Source: Kappaphycus alvarezii (lineage: Eukaryota > Rhodophyta > Florideophyceae > Gigartinales > Solieriaceae). Taken from it: DNA of 64,000 bases. Both the position numbers and the translations under genes were made by a program. The DNA is taken from NCBI GenBank assembly GCA_002205965.3, contig NADL03000641.1, positions 682,001 through 746,000 on the forward strand, written 5' to 3'. The notes below the pieces were generated by a model. That model worked only from the letters and a program-made list of their open reading frames with translations. It was not told the origin of the DNA and made no database searches. Each line of letters starts with the position of its first letter. Position 1 is the first letter of the stretch. Shown one piece after another: positions 35,472 to 45,877 of this stretch.

Positions 35472-36262
35472 TTACTCGGGCTGGTCCTCGACGTCACTGT
35501 CAGTTTCAGACGGACTGTCATCCACACCCTGGTCGACCTCTTGTTCATCATTGTCATCCTCAAGGATGATATCCTTTCCGTAGTCGGGGAAATCAACACA
35601 CACTTGCCACCCCTGCCCTCAATCTGCTCAACGGCACTAGTAGTAAAAGCATGTGCCTTGACTGTCAAACCATCGACTGTCAAATCGGAACCACCGACCA
35701 CCTTGTAAATCTTCCTCTTCTGCTTTGTAACAATACCCCTTTCCTTCAAGCCTTCAAAGGTGACAATCTCGCCCTTTTCACACCCATTTAAATGATCAAT
35801 CTTCATCAACGCATACTCTGTCTTCTTATGACCCGGTCCCATCGGCCTGCCGACATACTTTGGCAGTCTCCTATACAAGGAGTCTGCCCTCCCTCAAAAC
35901 CAGGCCTAACCCCCCTTCCAGAACGCGACTTTTGCCCCTCATACCAAAGCCACACGACCCACCCTGCCCGGCAGCATGACCACGTCCCTTACGCTTCTTC
36001 CTTTTCCGGAACCGGGTGCCGGACGGAGGTTTGTAAAGGTGAAAACGCCATTTGCCTCCGGTGGAAGGATACCATAGTTTGGATCGGCACGCTTCTTCCA
36101 ATCAAAGATCTTTGCCGTCGGAGTGGTCCTAGGGATGATTGTGGTGGTTGAAGGAGCGGATGTGTGGCGTTGGGGAAGCTTGCATGTGTTGGGACAAAGT
36201 CCAACGTAGACGGGGTGCTTGATGCGAGTGGCGCCTAGGGAGGGCGCAAAGGCGGGGTGCAT
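35472..36262 (-). CDS. rpl15: Plastid-type ribosomal protein uL15 (nuclear-encoded), four missing bases
   Basis: uL15 is a large-subunit ribosomal protein. The core (GQGGSCGFGMRG, PGFEGGQ, LYRRLPKYVG) is the bacterial/plastid type and closely resembles plant plastid L15, so the product should act in plastid ribosomes. I start at ATG 36260-36262, giving MHPAFAPSLG, a basic Ser/Thr-rich transit-peptide-like extension with an early Phe; an upstream ATG at 36367 is possible. The frame breaks four times, each explained by one missing base in a short homopolymer run: AAAA near 36010, GGGG near 35935, CTT near 35885 and CCCC near 35588. After the last, the protein ends in an acidic tail of about 40 residues, unusual for L15. 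It is divergent from eL28. Confidence 0.92.
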
Positions 36263-36651
36263 GGTTGAGGACCGTTTGGAGGGAAGAGTCGAGAGGGGTG
36301 TGCGGTGGGTGCGTTGTTGTGTGCAGGAAGGGTTGAATGGAGGCAAGCTCGGTTTCTCTGTCGCCACATGTGATCTCCCGCAATCCTAAATTGTTTAAAT
36401 GACATTTTTAAAGAGTCATGCCCCTGCAAATACGATTCACAAAGGGATCACAGTCGATACAAATGGATCCGACAAGCATTACAGACTGTAAAGTAGTTAT
36501 TTGCTTCAACATTTTCATCCCGCGGCGACACGCGGTCGGTGACCGATGCCGCCGATTCCCATCATCCACAACTTCCTGCCCCCATCTCTCCCTCATCCCA
36601 ACGCTGATTGAATCCCTCCCTCCCCCAACTCCCCATCCCATCCCTAACACA
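36263..36651. promoter_or_regulatory. Shared divergent promoter region of uL15 (-) and eL28 (+)
   Basis: Only 389 bases separate the two start codons, so the promoters of a plastid ribosomal and a cytosolic ribosomal protein gene must overlap or share elements. The half next to eL28 is C/T-rich, as in other leaders here. No TATA box is obvious. Confidence 0.5.
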
Positions 36652-37043
36652 ATGTCCGAAGCACTAGTCTGGCAGGTGCTCAAGTCCCGCAGTTCCAAAT
36701 CCCTGCGCCGCACCCACCCGGTACGCTCCTTTACAATCGAAAAAGGCTCTCTCACCCACGCCCGCCGTTTCCAAGATTCCGGCCTCGCCCGCCTCAAAGC
36801 CGTCGACGTTTCCGTCAACGACGATGGCATCCCAGTACTAAGCTTGAAAAACGACAAGGAGGAGTATCGTCGCCGCCCCGACAAAATGTGGACCGCGATC
36901 ACACTCGGCGGTGGCGTTCGAAAGCACTCGCAAAGACAGATAAGGTGCTCAGTGTGTATCAACCGGCAGCAAAGAAACAGGCGATGAGGAAGGTTAGTGC
37001 CATTTATAAGGCTGCGCAGAGGAAGGCCAAGTTGGCTGCGTGA
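36652..37043 (+). CDS. RPL28: Cytosolic 60S ribosomal protein eL28, one missing base
   Basis: eL28 is a eukaryote-specific protein of the large cytosolic ribosomal subunit (present in animals and plants, absent from budding yeast). From ATG 36652 the frame reads MSEALVWQVLKSRSSKSLRR, with the LVW-x-VL / SS pattern and the later FQDSGLA segment matching the N-terminus of eL28. The frame breaks near 36918 in GTTCGAAAGC. Adding one base continues into a helical basic tail (KTDKVLSVYQ, MRKVSAIYKA, KAKLAA) ending at TGA 37041-37043. That tail has the expected Lys/Arg/Ala-rich character. About 130 residues, close to the usual 125-145. A single-copy essential gene with one clean deletion is best explained as an assembly error. 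Confidence 0.87.
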
Positions 37044-37588
37044 TGGTCGGCAACTCTAGGCCCGAACGCGCCGGTGTGATGGTGGCGGTTGGTGAAATGC
37101 ACCACGTTCTGGCTTGTTTGTGCGTTTGTCCTCAGTCGAGTCTTCTTAAACTGTAAACAATGCATCGGTACTCCCGCGTTTTCCCCGCTCCATGCTGAAT
37201 CTATACTCGATCCCATCTATGTAGAGTCGCTACCGCGCCAAAGCCACGTCTGTAAACATGCGTCTGCGCTGCAAGGTTCCAATGCGCGCGAGTCATCTTG
37301 TTGACACGCTAGTGAGGACCTTGCGCCACAGCTGTCGGTGTTTACCGCGCTGCCGGTGCAACTAGATCAGCCGTGCGTTCGGTTGGCACTCTCACTTATG
37401 GTATCAGCCGCTGAATTCCGTCGGAAAGGGTAGTGTCCCGTGCAGCGTTTGTCTCTCACCCGGGGTCTACTGAGACATAGGTGATTACGTCGCTCTGTCC
37501 CGCGCTTCCTCGCAATAGTCGATGCTATCTGCGCATACACCTGCAAATCGCTAAAGGTGGGTGGGTGAACGGCGGTCACACCAAAATT
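37044..37588. other. Intergenic region between convergent eL28 and SET-domain genes
   Basis: About 545 bases without a recognisable feature. It should contain the 3' ends of both transcripts. Confidence 0.5.
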
Positions 37589-39963
37589 TTACGCGCTACA
37601 GCTAGCTTTTCCCCTCCACTCGGCGCCCTTTTTCTCACCGGCCAGTCTGAAAGCAACCCCGTCATCCTCGGCGAGCGGCAGTCCCAACACAAGATCCTCA
37701 CAATCCCCGTCGTCGTACTGCACTCTGAATTTCTTCTTCTTCAAATTGTACAACTCCACCACTCCCGGGTACCACCCATCGTCCCATCTCACCTCTACTC
37801 GCTTTCCAATTAGCTTTTTCATCAGCTTCTTTTCAATCGGCTCCAGCATACTGCAAGAACTCGTCCCACACTGACACATGAATGACCGCTTTTGACTTTT
37901 GCCGCTCAGCCCATAGTCTTCAAAGCAGTAGTTATACGTTAGTTCCGTTCCGACGGCGATATCCGTAATCGCAAAAATCCCCACGTGCGTCTGCCCTGTG
38001 CTGCTGTCAAACCACTTTTGCGTCTGACAGTTGGGCTCACAGCTCGAGTTGATAAAGCGCGACAGATTCCCCTTGAACTTTGCATCGACGAGCAAGTCAT
38101 TAGTTAAATCCATCATGTAGTACTCGTTGCTCTTCTGCTCTTGCGTCTCTTTCAGCCGCTGCTCCAACGTGTCGCGATCAATAATCTCGCCAACATACTC
38201 GATCACAAACGAACCAGCCTTGACCAGCTCCTCCACCTTTAAACCCCAACCCCGTTGGTCCGCTGTAAAGAAAGGCTTCATCTTGGGGCTCTTGCGCTTG
38301 TAAAAGTTGCAATTCTGGCATTTCGCACCCGCCTTGCACGTCACCGCATTGCAAAAATAGCGCGACGCGTAGTTGAGGCAGCTGGCATCCACGCAGCGGA
38401 CTTCATCGCCACGCGGCAAGCACTCGCAGCAGGCAATCTCCGCCTTTCTCGGCTTTGGGGGCGGTTCGACGCCCTCGGCCCACACAGACTTTTTCACATG
38501 CACATAGGTGGGCATGTGCGGCACCCTCACCTCGCCCTCATCCCCGCGTTCTCCCTTACTGGCCACCTCCCTGGTCTCCTTGTAATTCCACCATTCGACA
38601 CCACTCAAATAGCCACTGGGCCAGATCCTCGGCTCTTGCAAATAGCCCCAGACCTCTCCCAAAGCCACGGTAATATCCTGTCTCTCACTAGCAGTGACAT
38701 ACCCCCTGGCCAAGCCCGCACCAAACGGGGTCAAATTCTTCTCCGACACCACCGCGACCTCCCCGGTCCCAAAAAACATACACGGCAAATAATTGGTGGT
38801 GGTGCTATTCTCCGGACTGAGTTTCAAGGCCGGGTAGGCCTCCCGTGCCAGATTGCGCGGCAAAACCTGAACCGGCCAGTGCGGAAATCCCCTCAACTTT
38901 GCCCACTGAATCAACTCTGCATCAGCACGTTGATAAACTCTCCGAGTTTCAAATTGAGTCTCTCGCCCACACAGCAGTCGACAAACTTGTGGGCCAGGGC
39001 CATACACTCCGGTTCACACCACCAGCCACGAGGATACTTTGTATTGCGATGACAATAAGCCTTGACCTCTGCCAAAGCCCTCTGAAACATAACCCTACTG
39101 CGTTGTGCCAGATGCATACCTCTTCCCACACCCTCCTCCCATGAAATACAAGCGCGTTCCGGATTGACATAGGCGACTTCACAAGTACCGAAATACATGA
39201 CACACATTTCATCGCCCTTCCTACTAAACCTTCTAGCGGTAATAAAACGCTGCTCGGCCAGACGATTCGGATCCATACGGACCATTTGCGCAGGCCAATA
39301 CGGATGCCCCTTAATCTTGGTCCATACAATCCTCTCCTGTCTAGCGACTGTAGCAATCTTGATCATAGCGTCTGTAGTAACATCATCGGATGGTGCCGGG
39401 GCGGTGCTAGACATTGGGGAACATACTGTAGAGGCTCTGGACTCACTGCCAGCGGACACGGAGGATCCCTGTCGACACGACGCCTGGTACCCGTGGTGTT
39501 TTCCGGGATACAGGGCGTGTATGCGGACGAGAAACAAGCGGTAAGACATGGATGGATGATCGGGGATATGAGGTTGTTGTTGTTGCGATGGGGTTTGGTT
39601 GTTGAAGAGAAGGGGTGGGAGTGGGTGTGGAAGAGGGGTGTGATTTGTGGAATTTGAATCGGGTGAGGGAATGTTCGGAATCGTCGGAGGTATGTGGATT
39701 GGGGGTGGGGGAGGACGAAGTCGTTTGTTTTTGCGGAGTGGACGCATGGGGGGTGGTCTGATTGTTGGGTAGTTTGAGTTTCGGGGGGGGGGAGTGGGGA
39801 TTGGAGGGGTGGGGGACGGGGTGGAGGTGGGGGGGTGGGGGGGGATGGGGATTATTGGGGTGGGGACGGTTGTGTGTTTGGGGGTGTCGGTGAGGGCGAG
39901 GGCGGAGGCGGAATTGGCAATCTCGTGGAGGGGTACTATGACGGGGATTCGTTTGCGAAGCAT
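37589..39963 (-). CDS. NSD/ASH1-like histone H3K36 methyltransferase: PWWP-PWWP-AWS-SET-postSET-Tudor (one frameshift)
   Basis: About 790 residues from ATG 39963. Order of parts: a Pro/Thr-rich N-terminus (~1-190); PWWP 1 (WTKIKGHPYWPAQMV, ~205-300); PWWP 2 (WAKLRGFPHWPVQVL, ~350-440); a Cys-rich AWS domain (CCECLPRGDEVRC... CQNC, ~505-550); SET (RGWGLKVEELVKAGSFVIEY, RFINSSCEPNCQTQKW, ELTYNY, ~560-690); post-SET (CQCGTSSC); and a C-terminal Tudor-like fold (VEVRWDDGWYPGVV ... QYDDGDCEDL). AWS plus SET plus post-SET defines the SET2/NSD/ASH1 group that methylates H3K36; PWWP domains bind DNA and methylated H3K36. The usual NHSC motif reads NSSC. The two halves meet near 38930 with a shift consistent with one missing base. 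The protein should act in the nucleus. Confidence 0.92.
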
Positions 39964-40019
39964 GGTGGATTTTGTGATTTGAGGGTTGGGGATGTGGGGG
40001 GGTATTGATAGGGATGGGT

Positions 40020-40083
40020 TGGACGGATTGGATAGGTTGGTTGGGTTGGATGGGTTGGATGGGTTGGATGGGTTGATGGGTTG
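40020..40083. repeat. TTGGATGGG-type minisatellite
   Basis: Several imperfect copies of a 9-10 base G/T-rich unit (TTGGATGGG and TTGATGGG) in tandem, in the leader region of the SET-domain gene. Confidence 0.8.
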
Positions 40084-40216
40084 ATGGTGTGGTTGATCGA
40101 CGGGTCGGCGGTTGTATTGGATAGGAATTTGGGAAGGAGTAATGAATATCTCTACGGGACGGGCGAGATGAGCGACTACTCGCAGTCGGCGTGTCCACTG
40201 TAGGAGGAGCAGTCTG

Positions 40217-40241
40217 AAAAAAAAAAAAAAAAAAAAAAAAA
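40217..40241 (+). repeat. Poly-A run (25 A)
   Basis: Twenty-five consecutive A on the plus strand, a T tract upstream of the minus-strand SET gene. It could be a promoter poly-T element or the tail of an old retroposed copy. Length is unreliable in long-read data. Confidence 0.9.
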
Positions 40242-40420
40242 GGCAAAATGGGCGGGATAAAGCATAAGAGTTGAATAAAAAATATTATTGGATACGTGAA
40301 ATATGATTTTTCTTTTCTAAAAGGTCGCCCGCTCTACAAGCCTTGTCCCTTGTCCTGGTTTGTTCCAAGTAGCCGTAGATGATACGGCAATGTGGGGCAA
40401 TGTGGGGTGGGAAGGGGCAT

Positions 40421-40742
40421 GTACAGTACAGTATTTCTGGTTGATGTGGAGGATTGTGCGGTTACTTTGGTTTTCGAGTGTCGCATATGCGTGTTGAGAG
40501 GAGGGCAACTGGTTTTGGCGCCTTTTTCTTATCAGTTTTGCTGTACAGCACAGTAACTGTTACTGTTACTGTACAGTACATACAGTACAGTACAGTACAG
40601 CATTGGAAACAAAGCCGATGCTTGTCCTGATCCAGCCGTTGCACTTTTTGGATTTTCGGCCGGCCCCTTTCCCGTTTCATCCATCCGACGGCCCTCGACT
40701 TTTTTTATTGAAACCAGTTACGGTACTGTACTTTACTGTACA
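40421..40742. repeat. Cluster of TACTG/TACAG palindromic repeats
   Basis: Three tracts at 40421-40434, 40541-40601 and 40723-40742. The middle one mixes CTGTTA and GTACA units, and many sub-segments are self-complementary. It separates the SET-domain gene from the next gene on the same strand. Confidence 0.85.
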
Positions 40743-41004
40743 TTGCAATAGATGTCATGCCACCTCAATTCAAGCTTTTAGATGTCAGTGTCAGACACTG
40801 TCACCTTTATTCAAACCTGGCAATCGGCTCCACCAATGCCGCCCGCTACGACAGAGCGGGGAAGAAAGACAATTCTACCAGAGTAATCTCGCCAAGCCAT
40901 CAAGCACAGGAACCAACGGCTTGAACAATCTTAATCCACTTTCTTTTAAACAGTCGCCACCCCGCACAACTTATTCATGCTACGCTTAAACCCTACTTTG
41001 CCAG

Positions 41005-43186
41005 TCAGCCCACACACCCGCCAAGCAATTCTTCTAAACTATCATCGCTCCACATGATAAACTTCCAGCCGGCCCGCTCCATACAACTAGGTCTCACCAT
41101 CATCACCACCCTCCTCCTTCTTCTACCTCCCCTTTCCCCGTTTCGACCTTCCCCTCCCCTCCCAACCCAAACAGCCCCTTTTTCTTCCCCCACTCCTCTC
41201 CATCCCTCCCTCTCCACCAACCGCTCCAACCTTCTCCGCTCCCCCCTCTCCACCTCCAGCTCCCCCCGAACCCTTCCACTCCCCTTCAACCCCTCCCCCT
41301 CCGTCTCCCGATCCAGCTCCCATTTCAGCGTCAATATCACCTCTAGCAATCGCTCCTGCTCCTTTTTAAACTCCGCATTCCGCATCCGCTCCCTCTCCAA
41401 CTCCCGTTTCAAACTCCCCTCCTCCATCATCTCCTCCAGTTCCCTATTCGCCAACACAACCCTCCTCAACTCCCTTGCAACTGCAAAATGTACTTTTCCA
41501 TCTCCCCAAACCGGTACCGCATTTCTTCTTCCCCGAGCAACCTCCCGTCCAGCCCTACAGCCCCTCCTGTCCACCCGCTCCATTCCCGCACTCCCCACTT
41601 CTTTCCCACTCTTTTCCCGTCCCTCCGTCCCTTCGCTTCCCCCCACACTCCTCTTCACTCGATTTGGATTTGGATTGCGATGACTTGGGCGACTTGCACG
41701 ACGGCCCCTCCGATCGAACCAACCCCCCCTCTCCTCCCTTTTCTTCCTACCCGAATCCTCAAACGGGTTCCCGTCCTCATCGCTCTCCCCCTCCCCCTCC
41801 CTCGCCCCTTGATCCTCCTCACTCACCTCCTCGCTCACCTCTTCACTCCCCTCCTCCCCCTCCTCCTCCTCCTCCTCTTCACTCAATAAAGCATCCTCCA
41901 CATACTTGACCTCATACTTCAAGTATTTACACGCCGCCACCACGCTCGACTTGCACAAACTAACCGGCCCTCCCAAATCAATCACAAAATCCGAGCCCCC
42001 TTTCACCGGCCTCAACACACTCTTCTGAATCGGCGACATCTTCCCCACCCGCGCCACCCTCCCACGTCCCGCCACACAGCTCGACAATGCCGCCATATGC
42101 TTTCTTTTCGGCCCCGCACCTTCCCCCATCCCTCGCACCTCCTCCTCGTCACTCTCATCCTCATTCGGACCCTCAATGCTCCACCATTCCAACCGTCCCG
42201 GCCCATCCACCTCACATACACGCGACTCTTCTCTCCAAATCCCCCCAGAATATCGAGTCACATACTCCCTCCCGTCTCCCAAGAGCTCTGGCGGCTGCAA
42301 AACTCATCCACCTTCCACCTCCCATTTTCTTCACCCTCAACCACCCCCCACGTCCCCCCGCCTCACACCCCTCTCGTACCCCTTTTCAAACCCTCTCGGC
42401 TCGCTCCCATTCGTGCATGATGAGAAAAGTCGCTCGCTTTCCAGAGCGGGCCATCGACTTTCCTTACACTCGCTTTCATTTTCTGGCAATGTGCATGGGA
42501 GTGTGATCACACCTTGTGTCGCCTGGTCCATCTCCACACTATCGAAACTTTGCGTCATATCCAACTGCTCCAGTGACGTCGTACCCTGCGCCCCAGAATT
42601 GCATCCCTCCGATTCCGCGCCTCCGTCCACAGATTCGCTGCTGTCCTCGCACTCGTCCCCTCCTTGTCCCACGTTTCACTACTTGACGATACACCCTGCT
42701 CACCTTGTACACTGCAAACTTTGGCCTCCACGGATAAGCACAGTGTCACACCAAGCTGCAGCGAAATGTCCGATTTCGAAACGCTGTGATGTCCGGTGAT
42801 AAACTTTGCCAAATTCACAGACAGACAGTCCAACACCGCGCCCGTCGCATCCTCACTACGCAGCGTTAATCTCGCCATCACCGCCTCGAGCCCACGTACC
42901 GGCACGCCATTCACGTTTGGCCCCGCCTTTTTTTTTTACAGTCTCCAGGCAGTATCCATCCCTTGCTGCCATGACGAGATGCATGTCGACGTTTTGGTCG
43001 ACCGGGATCACCTCCTCGGTGGTGTGAATAGGGATGGCGGTTGCGGTGCATACCGTTTGTGCCTTTCTTTCGCATGCAAACACTACTTGTTTATTCCGCA
43101 GATGACGCGGTGCAGTTAGACTGTGCACGCGAATGAGAGAAAAACGCGGAATGGCTCCAGCCCGCGATCCCGCGCGTCTCGCTCAT
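41005..43186 (-). CDS. Unrecognised acidic/coiled-coil protein (several frame breaks)
   Basis: Four consecutive minus-strand frames (to about 42930, 42555, 42337 and 41005) join into one gene of about 710 residues if bases are restored in homopolymer runs: the poly-A run at 42930, GGGG near 42655, two G6 runs near 42350 and TTTT near 42305. I know no family. The N-terminal 190 residues look globular (VVFACERKAQ, MARLTLRSEDATGAVLDCL). A Ser/Glu-rich acidic stretch follows, then a second globular part (WREESRVCEVDGPGRLEWW, DFVIDLGGPVSLCKSSVVAA), a long run of Glu/Asp, a basic Arg/Gly region, and a coiled coil (residues ~560-650). The first ATG is at 43186 but needs one more break; a GTG at 43128 is in frame. 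Confidence 0.55.
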
Positions 43187-43189
43187 TTT

Positions 43190-45877
43190 CTGCGTGAGTG
43201 TCGGTGAATTCACTCATTTCTTCGAGGAGCTGGTGGAGTGCTGGGAAATGATCCGGATGGCAGAACTGAGTTCAGAACCTTTGCGTAGAACAGACTTGGC
43301 GGTTTAGAGAGGTGATGTTGAGTGATTTGAGGCGTATGACACAATATATGAATCGCGCGTCGTCGGGTCTACAATGGTTGTGATTTTCTTGATGTGCAGT
43401 TTCCTGCGAATCAGTGCAGGTGGCGACGCGTACAGGGTACAGGCTATGCTGGAGTAGGAATGGAGCCGGGCAGTATGGCCGTTTTAAAGTTGCCCAAGAT
43501 GCCAACTTTCAAAGAGTTTTGAAATTGTAGCATATTCTAAACAGGTGCAGGTGAGCATCTTGCTCTTGGAATCTATAAATCTTTCCATATCTTGACGAGT
43601 CATGCGATTTGGGTTTAGCATCAAAATGCGACCTGATGTGGAAGGATTTCGTGTCAGACTTCCTACGGGTAAGACGAGTAGATAGGATTTTTGTCTGTGA
43701 TTCTATGAGTTATTGCAGGATTACAAAAGTTTTGTGTTCAGTGTTGGGTTGATTTCAGGTTACGTCAAGCGATGAAAAGGACAAATATGGTTGGGTTGGG
43801 GAAAGGTGGAATGTTTTCCTGCGGAATTTCCGAAAGGATAGATTGGGTTGCAAATAGAAGTTGTACAATTTACAATGTTTCATGGTTCAAAGAGTAGCGA
43901 GTAATACCTTGATCAACTGAAAGTAGATTCTGTTTCAGGGATGCTACAATCAGGCATACGGGTTCCATTCCGGAGACGCATGCCGAAAAGATAATGACAG
44001 CACGCCAGCGGAGCGGAGTTGGAGGATAGCAATTCTAAGCGACCAGGAATCATGTTTCTATTAAAATGCGGTAAAATTCTCCTCTTTCGAAAAAAGAAAA
44101 CCGCGCACGCGCAAGGGCTGCATCGACAAACCCGTCGTCGTATCGGGGCCTATATAGTATACTATTGATGGATTGTCCTAGTTTGCTGCTATGTGATCCA
44201 ACTGGACCGAATGAGAAACGCCAAACCGGCAGAAAACGGTTTGTCGGACCGCTAAGGCATAAACGAGCAGATGACATGGCAGATTTCAGAAAAGCCGACT
44301 GGATTCAGTGTCAGGCTCGGCGTACAGAGCAGCCAGGGGTAAGAATGTGAGATACCGGTGTGGTCACTGCAGTATGCTCTTTTGCGACTCTAACCGCAGA
44401 TGAGACTACAGTTTGGCATTTTCAAGAGATCCAAGCAACTTTGGTGCTCCAGCGCAGTGAACAAGAGACTTGAAACACGGTTGGATCATTAAATTAGTTT
44501 GAAAATGAATTATGGTATGCCTTTTTACTTTGGAAAAAAATCAATAAATACAGTAGCAATTCCAGAAGCTCTTGGAGTTGGAAATTTGCAAGTTTAGGTA
44601 GTTTATACCAGTTTTACGCACAGGCTGGTTTGGTGAGGCGTGCGGTGGAGCCTAAATGTTGTGATTTTGCTTCACAAGTCCAAGTTGCGACCCAAATTGG
44701 ACTATTTCTGTTTAGTGTAAGGTTTGAAATAATTGGTGAATCTAGTTACCCCTAGATTGATACCAGCGGAGTCTCTAAGTCTGATCAAAAGAAGAGTCGA
44801 CGAGGTAGTGGAGAGAGTTTAATTGCTTCGAAAGTAGATTGGGCCTTTTATGCTGAATTTTTCCCAACGGGAAAGCAAAGGCGTGCAGTATTGTAGCACA
44901 TACCGGAAGATGGTTGTGCCAGGCAGTGTTTGGCAAAAAATTGCCAACTAACGCTTTGGCAAAGTTGAAAGAGTAGGAATAAATATTTATGACGACTATG
45001 GGACCGATAGTCAAAAGTCTCGTGGACTAGAGCGATGACGATTACTTGTTGGATGGCAGGGTCATAAGGCTTACGGTAATAATTCTGTCGAGTACTGTAC
45101 TGTACAGTACTGTACTGTACTGTACTGTATTGTACAGTAGAGAGACTGATCGATACATTTGAAAGATTTGCATTACAGTACATGACGCAAATGTGGATAC
45201 TTACAGTATTGGTCTAAATTCAGGTGTGAAGGTTTTGGATACTGCAAAGCACAGCACAGCTTGCCAGCAAAGCATGTTTCATTCGTAAGCCACCAGCAAC
45301 GCAATATCCACGTGGCTGTATGAACGCAAAGTGTACTCCACGAGTAGACACGTGTACCTCGGACATTGCTGTACACCTCTATACAGTAACAAAGAACATT
45401 ACAGCCAGTAAAATACTCCAACAGTAAGCACAACGATCTGTACCGAGTCACACGATACACGTAGATTTTATGGCACCTGCATTTGACACCCTCCCTCCCT
45501 CCCAAGCGGCACAGCATCTCATCTTTCCTGCATTTACGCCTGCCGCCACAACACCGCACCTGCATCGCCACCCGACGGTCACCAAGCGCCTGCGCCATTG
45601 CCCTCACCCATCAACACGCAATGTAAAACACAACGCCCCCCCCTCTTTTCCAAGCCACGTTTCAAATGCAAACAACTCACGTGCTCCTTGACTGCACTCG
45701 TCCCACCGAACGCCTGTTTCTCTTCCACACGCCGCCTCGTTGAAAAGCGGCACAACACGGGGTGTTTCACCGCGGTGTGTTGCAGTCGAACGTTGGATGC
45801 TCCGTGTACGGTTTGTGTGCGGGGTGAATCGAGGGTGGACGTTTTATCGTGGGCGATTTGATAAGGGGCGAAGAAAT
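43190..45877. other. Intergenic region with no recognised gene
   Basis: About 2.7 kb of mixed composition. Frames on both strands (for example 44050-44277 minus and 45173-45607 minus) are short, Cys- or Phe-rich by chance, and match nothing. A TACTG/TACAG tract lies at 45091-45140. The last 300 bases are the likely promoter of the gene at 45878. Confidence 0.5.
45091..45140. repeat. TACTG/TACAG palindromic repeat
   Basis: About ten pentanucleotide units in alternating orientation. This is the longest uninterrupted example in the window. Confidence 0.9.

Larger units (their letters stand above)
39964..41004. other. Upstream region of the SET gene, repeat-rich
   Basis: Contains the probable 5' leader of the SET-domain gene (minus strand), a GGTTGGATG-type minisatellite, a 25-base poly-A run and several TACTG/TACAG palindromes. 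The open minus frame at 39443-40246 is low-complexity Pro/Ser/His and is not called. Confidence 0.5.

Noticed and set aside
39443-40246. Minus-strand frame of 267 codons rich in Pro, His, Thr and Ser
   Set aside because: Overlaps the start of the SET gene in another frame and is driven by G/T-rich minisatellite sequence.
41054-41909. Plus-strand Pro/Ser-rich frames of 130-209 codons
   Set aside because: Antisense shadows of the Glu/Arg-rich minus-strand gene.
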